A stretch of DNA of 15,590 bases, taken from contig JALOOE010000038.1 of the NCBI GenBank assembly GCA_025454565.1, positions 1 through 15,590 on the forward strand, read 5' to 3'. The position numbers were made by a program, and so were the translations under genes. This DNA is from Anaerolineae bacterium (GTDB lineage: Bacteria; Chloroflexota; Anaerolineae; CG2-30-64-16). The notes under the pieces were generated by a model that had not been told where the DNA came from, did not search any database, and saw nothing but the letters and a program-made list of their open reading frames with translations. Of the stretch, positions 6,072-13,772 are shown piece after piece (positions within the stretch are counted from its first letter, which is position 1; the number at the start of each line of letters is the position of its first letter).

Positions 6072-8166
6072 TAACATCCCCGCACACCACCTGCTCACTC
6101 ATCAGCGGCAGATCGATCACGAGGCGATACGTGCCTGGCGGTGTCACTGGATTCAGATTCACGTCATAGTCCACACGCACCACCTCGCCCGGCAGCCATC
6201 GGGAGGTGGGCCAGACGTGGAGCGCATCGTTGGGCCGATCCAGGCTCTCGCCCCACACTTGACCCGCGGCATCGATCAGCCGCGCCCTGGGGAAAAGATC
6301 GCCATTCACTCGCTTAGCGTCGGCCTGCCAGGAGGTCGTCACATGCACCCAGTTGCTCGGCGGGTGAAAGACTTCCTCGCGGGCCGACAGCGTCCTGGGC
6401 GCGTAGTCGCATCGCAACAAGCGCAGCGCGTCGGCTGCCATCAACACGCTTTGGTCCGCGACCGGCGCCGGTTGCCGATAACGCTGGGCGAACGCTCGCA
6501 CGGCGATGCCCGCGGGGAACACTTCTGTCGCCAGCGGATAGCGCGCGCTGAACCAGCCCGTCACCAGGTTGCCCGGATCAAGCTCTTGGTGATGCGATTG
6601 TACCAGCCAGACCGTGTCGTAGCCGGCCAGACCCTCCAGCGGACCCTCTACCTTCGTCGGATCAGACAGCCGATCGGTGAACGGATAGAAGATCGGCTGC
6701 GGTCCGCCAAAGTAACGTTTGAAGGCCGGATGAACGTAGTCCGCCTGGATCAAGATAGCGTCGTTCGAGCCGGCCCGGGTTTGCACGAAGGCCGCCGCCT
6801 CGCGCCACGCCTCGCGCCGATTCTGCGGCGACCAGTCCGTCGGCAATGCAGCCAGCGTCACACCGAATACCAGCGCGCTGAGGACCAACCCGGCTGTGCG
6901 CTGTCTGCGCCACAGCCACGCCAGCGCCCGTCCCCACGCCAGGCAGAGCGCGGGAACCAGGAAGATGAAGTAGCGCGTCTCGGCGAACACTGTCCGGTCA
7001 CGTGCCAGCAACAATCCGCCCAACAGGAGCGGCAATACGAACCAGAGGGCCAGGCAGAAACCACCGGAAGGCAAAATGCGGAAGGCAGAATGCCGAATGC
7101 TCATCGCGGATCTGGTGGAATTGCCAGCCGCTATTGGCTGTTTGCTATTTACCACACAACCCAGGAGTGCCAGCGCTACGGCGCCAATCGCCACCGCCGT
7201 CATCGATTGGGCCGGCCAGTGCGGCCAACCTAGCGTGTAGACCTGCAACATGCGCCACAGCGCCACGCCCATATCGTCGAACGCGCGGCCCGGCGTGGAT
7301 TCGCCGCCACTCACCAGCCACGCCGAGCGCGCCAGCGGCAGGAACAAGAGCCCAACCACCGCGAGAGCGCCAAAGCCGAGACCCAATCGCCATCCTGCAC
7401 CCGGCTCCTTCCGCGTCAACCACCAGCCCAAGAGCACCCACGCCCCGGCCACTGGCAAGAGGAACGCGCTGAACAGGTAGGTGTAGAGTGCAGCGGTGAA
7501 GCCCACAATGAGCAGGATTGCGGATTGTAGATTGCCGACACTTACATCTGCGCTGCGCTTCGGTCCCTTCGGGAGTGCAGGTGTTGCAGAGTCATCTGCG
7601 CCGGAATTGCGAATCCGAGATCCGCAAGCAAAAATCCGCAATGCCCCATACATCCCCACCAGCGCGAACGTCGTCGCGGGCATGAACATGCGCGCTTCCT
7701 GGCTGTACCACACCAGAAACGGGTTGAGCGCCACGAGCAGCGCGGCGAACGCTCCGGCTCGCACGCCGCCCAACGTTTTGCCGATGCCATACACAGGCAA
7801 GACGGCTAGTGCGCCGATGAGCGCACCGAGCGAGCGCACCGCGACATCCCCCAGCCCAAAGAGCGCCGTCCAGCCGTGCAGGGCCAGATAGTACAGCGGT
7901 GGATGCTTGTCCTGGGCCAGCGACAACCCAACGCGCCAGATCTCACTGGCCGGTTTCGCCGCCCAGAACGTGCTCATCACCTCATCGAACCAGAGGCTGT
8001 GATATGTCAACCCATACAGCCGCGCGGCCAATGCCACCAGGAAGATGGCAAACACTCCCCAGCAGCGCACCGCGGTTACGCGAGTCGTCATTGCAGAGTG
8101 AGCAGCGGCCATAGAATCAGCAGATCGGGAAATCAGCAAATCAGCACATAGCGATTCATGCATCAC
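6052..8166 (-). CDS. GT39/ArnT-like membrane glycosyltransferase with two in-frame repeat inserts
   Basis: This polytopic GT-C enzyme (704 residues from GTG 8166) should transfer sugar from a polyprenyl phosphate donor to an acceptor outside the membrane. The first large loop has LWFDEVMS with D61/E62 in the catalytic position, then QDKHPPLYYLALHGW and NPFLVWYSQEARM, all typical of GT39. About ten membrane helices follow, then a soluble C-terminal part ending in a beta-rich domain (LPGEVVRVDYDVNLNP, PPGTYRLVIDLPL). Residues about 177-218 and 339-369 are encoded by heptamer arrays and fall in loops between helices. Residues 5-17 are also repeat-derived. GTG 8166 overlaps the methyltransferase stop (GTGA), but ATG 8112 or 8091 could be the original start, and none has a strong ribosome binding site. 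The stop comes from the next array. Confidence 0.88.
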   Translation of the reverse strand: MMHESLCADLLISRSADSMAAAHSAMTTRVTAVRCWGVFAIFLVALAARLYGLTYHSLWFDEVMSTFWAAKPASEIWRVGLSLAQDKHPPLYYLALHGWTALFGLGDVAVRSLGALIGALAVLPVYGIGKTLGGVRAGAFAALLVALNPFLVWYSQEARMFMPATTFALVGMYGALRIFACGSRIRNSGADDSATPALPKGPKRSADVSVGNLQSAILLIVGFTAALYTYLFSAFLLPVAGAWVLLGWWLTRKEPGAGWRLGLGFGALAVVGLLFLPLARSAWLVSGGESTPGRAFDDMGVALWRMLQVYTLGWPHWPAQSMTAVAIGAVALALLGCVVNSKQPIAAGNSTRSAMSIRHSAFRILPSGGFCLALWFVLPLLLGGLLLARDRTVFAETRYFIFLVPALCLAWGRALAWLWRRQRTAGLVLSALVFGVTLAALPTDWSPQNRREAWREAAAFVQTRAGSNDAILIQADYVHPAFKRYFGGPQPIFYPFTDRLSDPTKVEGPLEGLAGYDTVWLVQSHHQELDPGNLVTGWFSARYPLATEVFPAGIAVRAFAQRYRQPAPVADQSVLMAADALRLLRCDYAPRTLSAREEVFHPPSNWVHVTTSWQADAKRVNGDLFPRARLIDAAGQVWGESLDRPNDALHVWPTSRWLPGEVVRVDYDVNLNPVTPPGTYRLVIDLPLMSEQVVCGDVRITSDE
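7066..7150. repeat. heptamer arrays inside the GT39 gene (residues about 339-369)
   Basis: GGAAGGC, AAAATGC, GGAAGGC, AGAATGC, CGAATGC run without gaps at 7066-7100. After 29 unrelated bases come GCTATTG, GCTGTTT, GCTATTT at 7130-7150. Read on the coding strand the first array gives SIRHSAFRILP and has no stop in any frame. Confidence 0.88.
7515..7642. repeat. heptamer arrays with inverted ends inside the GT39 gene (residues about 177-218)
   Basis: GGATTGC, GGATTGT, AGATTGC (7515-7535) and AATTGCG, AATCCGA, GATCCGC, AAGCAAA, AATCCGC (7605-7639) flank a GC-rich centre. ATTGCGGATT (7517-7526) and AATCCGCAAT (7633-7642) are exact complements, bounding a 126-bp, 42-codon segment. The coding strand stays open across it, giving a hydrophilic stretch rich in S, A, D and P. 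Confidence 0.88.
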
Positions 8167-8176
8167 GCATCACGTT
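8113..8176. repeat. 8-mer and 7-mer arrays at the methyltransferase/GT39 junction
   Basis: AGAATCAG, CAGATCGG, GAAATCAG, CAAATCAG (8113-8144) has period 8 and is followed by CATCACG, CATCACG (8161-8174). ATCACGCATCACGTT at 8162-8176 is identical to 4005-4019. On the minus strand TGA occurs at 8156, 8163 and 8170, and 8163 is the stop of the methyltransferase. The methyltransferase C-terminus (RDA) and the GT39 N-terminus are encoded here. Confidence 0.85.
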
Positions 8177-8879
8177 CCGCCATGCAGAGCAACGACAGTC
8201 CGGCCCGTAAGTCGCGCGTCTTCAGCCAGCGCGCTTCGAGTGCGAGGACGCCTAACAATAAGCGATTGAGTGGGGCCGGCAGCGGGCGTACGTCGTTGCC
8301 GTCCGACCAGATGCTGCGCGCCGCCAGCCGCTGGGCGGCGCTGATGGGCAGCAGCAGGCTGTTAGCGAAGGTCAGTCGACGGACGGTGAACCCCGCGTTC
8401 CGCACGAGGTCGCTGAGCTCCTCACGCTGATAGCGCCGCGCCCCGCCCCACATCAAATCGTGAGGGCCGTACAAGCGCGGATAGGCGGGCACGCGAATCA
8501 ACAACCTCCCACCAGGCACCAGCACCCTGCGTACCTCCGCCAGAGCCTGTTGGGGCTCGACACACTCCTGCTCCAACACATCGAGCGCAGTGACGACATC
8601 AAAGACGCTATCAGGAAACGGCAGATTGCACGAGTCGCTCTCCACGATCGGTCGCGCCACGGCAAACTGCACTTCAATATCGATGCCCACGCCATGTAGA
8701 CCGGGCGGCAACTCGGCCAGCAACCAGCCGGGGCCGCAGCCGACATCGAGCAAACGCCCATTGACGCGTCCCAGGACCGCCCAGGTAATCCCGCGCATCC
8801 CGGCGATCCACCAATGTGAACGACCATAGCGAGCCAACAGCTCTCGGTAATCCGGCGCGACCGGTACTGCAGCGTTCAT
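8163..8879 (-). CDS. class I SAM-dependent methyltransferase
   Basis: The 238-residue protein has a Rossmann-type methyltransferase core: SAM-binding LLDVGCGPG (43-51), VGIDIE as the motif II acid (about 64-69), LPFPDSVFDVVTALDVLEQ (86-104), and RRVLVPGGRLLIRVPAYP (117-134). The lead-in YGRSHWWIAGMR and later RRYQREELSDLVRNAGFTV are common to small methyltransferases of polysaccharide clusters, so it may methylate a sugar, lipid-linked glycan or polyprenyl intermediate; the substrate is not visible. ATG 8879 overlaps the stop of the preceding GT39 (ATGA) and the stop overlaps the next start (GTGA), so the three genes are translationally coupled. The stop codon belongs to a ladder of TGAs spaced by 7. 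Confidence 0.9.
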   Translation of the reverse strand: MNAAVPVAPDYRELLARYGRSHWWIAGMRGITWAVLGRVNGRLLDVGCGPGWLLAELPPGLHGVGIDIEVQFAVARPIVESDSCNLPFPDSVFDVVTALDVLEQECVEPQQALAEVRRVLVPGGRLLIRVPAYPRLYGPHDLMWGGARRYQREELSDLVRNAGFTVRRLTFANSLLLPISAAQRLAARSIWSDGNDVRPLPAPLNRLLLGVLALEARWLKTRDLRAGLSLLCMAERDA

Positions 8880-10945
8880 TGGACCTGAATCTTCCCAAGC
8901 ATCATATGATCCTCGGCCTCCGGCGCGAGCATCTTCGCCCGAATACCGCCGGTCTTCGGGTCATACAGCCCCACCTCGATCTGATACTGGCCTGCGGGCA
9001 TCTCGGCCGGAAGCTGAATCTGATACTCATCGAGAATCAGATCGCCGGGCATCCAGGTGCGCGTGGGCGCGCTCCCCTGCCCCGGCTGCCCATCCAGCCC
9101 CGCCCAAACCGTGCTGCCATCCGGTTTCGCCGGGCCGAGCACATGCGTGAACACCGTCCAGTCGGTCGCGGGAGACGCATCCGCACGCCACCAAAGCTGC
9201 AGGTAGACCTTCTGACCCGGCTGGAAAGTCGTCCTGTCGATATCGTAGCCCACCAGCGAGATGCCGGGCCAACGCGCCGTCACTGGCGTCTGCGGCTTGC
9301 GCACAGGCGTGCCGGGGGAGGGCACGCGGAACGCTTGCGCATAGAGCCGGCCATTCCGGTCGAGAAACACCTGCGCCTCTTTCGCATCAGGATAGAGATC
9401 GCGCAGCAGCAGCCGGCCGCGGTCATCCTCATGATCGATGATAATGTACGTCGCCGGTCGGTCATCGCCGGGCACGACGAACGCGTGACGGCCATCGAAG
9501 CGGCGCACCGCCGGCCCATCGCGCAAGGCAAATGCCAGCGTCATATCCGTCTCCGGCCGCGGCGACAGCAGCACCCGCTCGTCGGCAGGCAGGCCACGCA
9601 CATACTGGCCGATCTCCCACAAGCCCTGATCATACGCGTAATAAAGTGCATTCGCACGCCCCCAAATATCGAAGTAGGCGACAGCACCGTAGATAGCGCT
9701 GCCGGCCACGATCACGACAACCACGAGCATGCGGCCAAACCAGCGCAGCCGATCCATGCGCGCCGAGAGCTCGGCCGGCTCCAGACCGCTCTCCCGTACC
9801 CGCCATGGCACATATGCGTCCTGGCTGGCCCGCTCCTGCGGGCGACCGAGAATCACCGCCAGCCCCAGGCCGATGAGCAGCGCGGCGACCGGCGTCGCCC
9901 CCACGGCGCGACGGAAGTGCGGCGCGTAGTCGCTGACCACCGTGGGGAGAAGCATCACGCCACCGATGATCAGCAGACTGCTAAAGACAGGCCGGCGCCA
10001 CCGCCAGAGTGCTAAGCCCAAACCGATAACAAACGGCAGACTCATCAGAATGTCGAAGGCGGGCAGCCCAGGCACGTTGCTGCGTGGGTCCATATCGCCA
10101 CGAATGCTGAACATCGCCGCCGTCGCCAGGAGGTTTGATACTGGGTTAGGTGCGGCAGGTTTGCCGGGCTCTGCAGCAATTTGACTGGTGCGGAGAAACA
10201 AATGGTCTGGATGTTGGATAAGATTCAGACCGAGCGGCACGGTTATTACGGCGGCGACGATGCCGGCAAGAAGCAATCCCCGCCAACAACCTGCCAAAAA
10301 CTCGCGTTTTGTTACGATGATGCAGCCTAGCACGCCCAGAGCACCCAGCGGGAACAGCCAAGCCACCTGATAGGTGTACAGGATCAAGCCACCGAGGATT
10401 CCAAGAAGTAGCCAGTTACCGCGATGATTCACGCGTATTGCGCGCCAGAAGGCCCACAGAATCAGCACCAGGAACAGCGGCACCAGGATCGGCTCGATCC
10501 CCACGCGGCTGAAAATGATGTGCCAACGCATGACCGCCAGGGCGATCGCCGCGAGCCAGGCCGCGGCCATGGGGAACCGGCGGTCGGTCAGCGCCAGCTC
10601 GCGGCCCAGGCCAAATAGCGCGGGGACAGTCAGTGTGCCGATCAGCGCCGCCACCCCGCGCATTGCGGCAGGCGACTCGCCGAACAACCGGAACGCCACA
10701 CTCGTCAGGTAGATGAACATCGGCTCTACGCCGAAGTTCCCAGGGAAGAAGATCGGACGATAGCCAGGCTGGGTCACCACCCGCCATGCTTCCAGCGCCT
10801 CGTAGGCCTCATCGAAATGGAAGCCGGGCGGGACATCGGCCAGCCGCCAGAAGCGGAAAACGGCGGCCAAGGCCGTGATCAGGGCCAAAGCCGCCGCGTT
10901 GCGCCAAAATCGGCGCGACAAGCGGGAAGAGCTCACAACCGCCAA
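8876..10945 (-). CDS. GT39-type membrane glycosyltransferase with C-terminal beta-sandwich
   Basis: This 689-residue polytopic protein has a first helix at about 17-34, then FHFDEAYEALEAWRV with D45/E46 as the catalytic acids of the first loop, PIFFPGNFGVEPMF, and IIFSRVGIEPILVP. About ten more helices follow to near residue 410. The C-terminal third is soluble; its last 140 residues form a beta-rich domain (LVGYDIDRTTFQPGQ, VYLQLWWRA, DWTVFTHVLG, PAGQYQIEVGLYDPKTGG) found at the ends of similar enzymes and probably facing outward. It should use polyprenyl-phosphate sugar. No repeat insert is present, unlike its neighbour, so it serves as an internal contrast. TTG 10945 lies directly after the preceding stop; GTG 10936, nine bases after AGG, is an equally good start. 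Confidence 0.88.
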   Translation of the reverse strand: MAVVSSSRLSRRFWRNAAALALITALAAVFRFWRLADVPPGFHFDEAYEALEAWRVVTQPGYRPIFFPGNFGVEPMFIYLTSVAFRLFGESPAAMRGVAALIGTLTVPALFGLGRELALTDRRFPMAAAWLAAIALAVMRWHIIFSRVGIEPILVPLFLVLILWAFWRAIRVNHRGNWLLLGILGGLILYTYQVAWLFPLGALGVLGCIIVTKREFLAGCWRGLLLAGIVAAVITVPLGLNLIQHPDHLFLRTSQIAAEPGKPAAPNPVSNLLATAAMFSIRGDMDPRSNVPGLPAFDILMSLPFVIGLGLALWRWRRPVFSSLLIIGGVMLLPTVVSDYAPHFRRAVGATPVAALLIGLGLAVILGRPQERASQDAYVPWRVRESGLEPAELSARMDRLRWFGRMLVVVVIVAGSAIYGAVAYFDIWGRANALYYAYDQGLWEIGQYVRGLPADERVLLSPRPETDMTLAFALRDGPAVRRFDGRHAFVVPGDDRPATYIIIDHEDDRGRLLLRDLYPDAKEAQVFLDRNGRLYAQAFRVPSPGTPVRKPQTPVTARWPGISLVGYDIDRTTFQPGQKVYLQLWWRADASPATDWTVFTHVLGPAKPDGSTVWAGLDGQPGQGSAPTRTWMPGDLILDEYQIQLPAEMPAGQYQIEVGLYDPKTGGIRAKMLAPEAEDHMMLGKIQVQ

Positions 10946-10946
10946 C

Positions 10947-11801
10947 CTATTTCCGAGCCACCTGATCCGCCAGAATCGCCGCCACCTCGGCCGCCGTCCC
11001 GGAGATGCGCTCCACGGTCGCGCCGGCCGCGGTCAGATCCGCCACGATCCGCGTGCTCACGGCCTGCTCATCGGCCATGATCGTAACCCTGCTGGCGCCG
11101 GCCGCTTCAGCCGGGTTGAAACCAAAGGCCGGATGGAAGGCCAACAAGTACTCCTGCGCCTGGAGGAGATTAACTGCGGTCGCCGGTTGCTCAGCCGGGC
11201 CGAAGAGCACGTAGTGTGCGAGCGGCTTGCCACCGACTGACCCAGCCTGAGTTCTCACGAAGAGGACGCTGAAGGAGTGGTGACCCCACGTGTTGCCCGA
11301 CGCTTCGTCCGGATGGCGGGTATGCAGCCCCGCCACGCGATCCGAGGGCAACTCGTGCCCCGGCAGGCCCAGCGCGGCCACCGTACAATCCTGCGACTTC
11401 CACATCGGGAAGTTCCCACCGGGCTCGCCGAGCGGCTTATCCACTGTGACCAGTGATTCACCTCCGTCCCAAGTCACCTTCAGGCGTGCGCCGAAAACGC
11501 GACCACCCTGGGCGTTCGCCGCGTCCGGCAACGCCGGATCGAGCACATCCAGATAGATATGATGGTTGCCGTGGTTCTCTTCCGGGGAGAGATGATGCAC
11601 CTCAACCGCGCGCCAATACCACTGCCCGGTCTCGACTTTCACCGGCTCAACCCGCACACCATAGGCATCGGCGTCGTTTTGCCGCCTACCCGAGGCGCGG
11701 TCGGCTTGGGGAGCAGATCTCGTTTGCGGAGCGTCATCTATAGCGTCGTCTATCTTGAAGGAATCGGCAAAACCATCGATCATTGCCTTGAGCCAGCCCA
11801 T
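10947..11801 (-). CDS. His-rich domain protein sharing a C-terminal module with its neighbour
   Basis: This 284-residue soluble protein has no signal peptide. It has an amphipathic N-terminal helix (MGWLKAMIDGFADSFKIDD), a polar linker, a central domain with WRAVEVHHLSPEENHGNHH (63-81), VTWDGG, VDKPLGEPGGNFPMWKSQ, SDRVAGLHTRHPDE (153-166) and GNTWGHHSFSVLF (169-181). I recall this pattern from uncharacterised Chloroflexota and lysozyme-associated proteins but cannot name the domain. Residues 193-279 (LAHYVLFG, FGFNPAEAAGASRVTIMA, AAGATVERISG) match the end of the neighbouring protein. ATG 11801 has GGAGG nine bases upstream, only four bases after the preceding stop, so the two are translationally coupled. 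A longer frame from 11864 would overlap that gene. Function unknown; display or binding is inference. Confidence 0.8.
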   Translation of the reverse strand: MGWLKAMIDGFADSFKIDDAIDDAPQTRSAPQADRASGRRQNDADAYGVRVEPVKVETGQWYWRAVEVHHLSPEENHGNHHIYLDVLDPALPDAANAQGGRVFGARLKVTWDGGESLVTVDKPLGEPGGNFPMWKSQDCTVAALGLPGHELPSDRVAGLHTRHPDEASGNTWGHHSFSVLFVRTQAGSVGGKPLAHYVLFGPAEQPATAVNLLQAQEYLLAFHPAFGFNPAEAAGASRVTIMADEQAVSTRIVADLTAAGATVERISGTAAEVAAILADQVARK

Positions 11802-11805
11802 CGTC

Positions 11806-13719
11806 TCATCCCTCCCCGGCTTGAGCGGACAACTGCTCGACGGCTGCGGCCAGCGCCACGGCATCTGCGGGCAGCCGGCTCACCTGGCAGCCCGCCGCCT
11901 TCAGCGCGGCCTCATCCTCCGCCGACAGGTGACGGCCCACGACCGTGACCTGGGCGGCCTGCGCCGCTTCATCCAGGCTGAAGCCGCCCGTGGCGCCCGT
12001 CTGTCGCTGATATCGCCACGTCAGCGCCAGGGCCAGACGCGCCATCACGTCGCCGGTTTCGCGCGTGTCATCCACTGTGGGGAACAGCAGATAGTGCGCC
12101 AGCAGCATCTTTGCGAGCAGTTTCAGGTCTTGGGTCAGCATGGCGCCCGCCGTCACCTCGATACCGGATACGACCGGAACGGCGTCGGCCCACGCCAGAG
12201 CATATGTGCCGGGAGCGAGCGCCATAAACCGAAATGCGCCATCCGCATCAGTCTCGACGCGGGCGACCTCAGTGCCATCCCTGAGCAGCACGACATGGCC
12301 CGGCTGTGGTTCACCGCCGGCAGACAACACCCGGCCGGAAATCGTCCCCAAGAGCCAAGTGATATCGTGCGTCGCTTCGCCCTCGCCGTCCAACGCAAGG
12401 CCCTTGAGCACCTCACCCATGCCAGTGGCATGCACGCTATAAGCGCCGGCCGGCAAATTGGCGAACCGGTATGCGCCGTCGGCTGCGGTATGGGTCGTAG
12501 CAATGCTTGTGCCGTCTCGCCACAGACTCAGCTCGACGCCCTCGATCGCCTGTCCGGACGGGCTGATTACGCGGCCGCGCAACGCGCCGCGCTGGCCAGC
12601 CGTCAGGTCGATGCACGGCAGATCGAGCCGGTTCTCGCCGTTCAACTCAAGGTCTATGGCATCCGCGCCCGGAATCTGGAGCCGATAGCGCCCCGCTGGC
12701 AGCCCGCTGAACGCGAAGCGGCCCGCCGCGTCGAGCAGCGCCTGACGCGTCCACCGCCAGATCGGCGGCGCGTGGAGCACGGCGACCGCGCCTTCACGCG
12801 CGCCTTCAACCTGGCCCGAAACCTGGCCCTGAAGTGGGAAAACCAGCTTGTATAACCGCCCGGCGTCCAGTATGATGTTATCGGCGACGACACCCACACC
12901 CTCTAACTCTAGCCGGTAGCTTCCGGGAGTCAAATCGCCAAACACGAATCGCCCATCGACATCGAGAGCGGCCGTGAGTCCGACCCCACCCACGCTCGCG
13001 CCGATCAGCTTGATTGAACGTCCGGACAGCACGCCGGGTACGACACCTTCTACGCGGCTGGGCTGCATGGCCGCTTGAAGCTGAAAAGCAACCTCATAGC
13101 TGATAGGTTGCCCCTCTCGGCCCAATACATGAACGGTATTGAGCGCCTCGGCTGTGCCGCTGGGCCAATCGCCTTGCACCACGGTTAACGAAAAGATGCC
13201 CGGCGTCGTGATAAATTCGTAGTAGCCGGCTGGTTTATCCGCCTTCCGGCCGGTCACCTCGACGGGGAAATCGGTGCCTGGATCAGCATCCAGCCAGGAC
13301 ATCCGCATCTTAATGCCATTGATGCCGGCGCCCGACGCATCAGATACGACGCCGTAAAGCACGCGACGTCCGGCGGTCTCGTCTTCAGGCAAGAGCCGCG
13401 GCTTGGTAGGCACGTAACGCCGCCCGCCTGCAGCGCCCTGCGTCAGCTTGATGGTGCGCGACGCTGCGCCGTCCAGTGCGATGCCGGCGACGGTGATCTC
13501 CGGCACGACGAGCGTATAGGCTCCCAAGGGCAGCTTCTCGAAACGAAAGTCTCCCTCCAGGCCGGTGACTGCTTCGCCCATCAATACGTTGCCGCGGAAG
13601 AGCGTCACCGGGACGCGGGCTTGAGCCGTGCCCTTTTGGTTCAAGACCACGCCGGAAAGGATGCTGCGCTCTTCACCCCGAACCAGCGCTCGGCCTGCTC
13701 TACCAACTGCTATCGCCAC
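11806..13719 (-). CDS. six-repeat carboxypeptidase-regulatory/Cna-B-like beta-sandwich protein
   Basis: The 637-residue protein is built mainly of transthyretin-like beta-sandwich repeats, each with a GxV strand, a DGxFxFxxLxPGxY turn and a closing strand. Approximate limits are 20-92, 119-215 (divergent), 222-295, 299-373, 379-456 and 459-534. Clear turns include DGRFVFGDLTPGSYRL, AGRFAFSGLPAGRYRL, DGAYRFANLPAGAYSV and DGAFRFMALAPGTYAL. Such repeats usually serve as stalks or carbohydrate-binding scaffolds. Residues 539-630 form a C-terminal module shared with the next protein. There is no signal peptide or sorting motif, which is odd for a stalk-like protein and suggests either a cytoplasmic role or an unusual export route. 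GTG 13719 has AGGAGGG at 13732-13726. It is the first gene of the cluster, downstream of a good promoter. Confidence 0.85.
   Translation of the reverse strand: MAIAVGRAGRALVRGEERSILSGVVLNQKGTAQARVPVTLFRGNVLMGEAVTGLEGDFRFEKLPLGAYTLVVPEITVAGIALDGAASRTIKLTQGAAGGRRYVPTKPRLLPEDETAGRRVLYGVVSDASGAGINGIKMRMSWLDADPGTDFPVEVTGRKADKPAGYYEFITTPGIFSLTVVQGDWPSGTAEALNTVHVLGREGQPISYEVAFQLQAAMQPSRVEGVVPGVLSGRSIKLIGASVGGVGLTAALDVDGRFVFGDLTPGSYRLELEGVGVVADNIILDAGRLYKLVFPLQGQVSGQVEGAREGAVAVLHAPPIWRWTRQALLDAAGRFAFSGLPAGRYRLQIPGADAIDLELNGENRLDLPCIDLTAGQRGALRGRVISPSGQAIEGVELSLWRDGTSIATTHTAADGAYRFANLPAGAYSVHATGMGEVLKGLALDGEGEATHDITWLLGTISGRVLSAGGEPQPGHVVLLRDGTEVARVETDADGAFRFMALAPGTYALAWADAVPVVSGIEVTAGAMLTQDLKLLAKMLLAHYLLFPTVDDTRETGDVMARLALALTWRYQRQTGATGGFSLDEAAQAAQVTVVGRHLSAEDEAALKAAGCQVSRLPADAVALAAAVEQLSAQAGEG
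11811..11815 (-). promoter_or_regulatory. ribosome binding site deciding the start at 11801
   Basis: GGAGG, nine bases before ATG 11801, lies inside the last codons of the preceding gene. It favours this start over the upstream frame from 11864. Confidence 0.6.
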
Positions 13720-13725
13720 GCGAAG

Positions 13726-13732
13726 CCCTCCT
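13726..13732 (-). promoter_or_regulatory. ribosome binding site of the beta-sandwich protein
   Basis: AGGAGGG, six bases before GTG 13719, is the strongest Shine-Dalgarno match in the window and supports the non-ATG start. Confidence 0.65.
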
Positions 13733-13772
13733 CTCAGCGTGGAGCCCGTCGTCGGCTGCCAGGATTCGTCGA

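Noticed and set aside
8816..10015. 399-codon plus-strand open frame opposite the first GT39
   Set aside because: His/Arg-rich product without recognisable features, lying wholly within a convincing minus-strand gene.
11755..12855. 366-codon plus-strand open frame opposite the beta-sandwich protein
   Set aside because: Antisense shadow; the minus frame shows six regular domain repeats.
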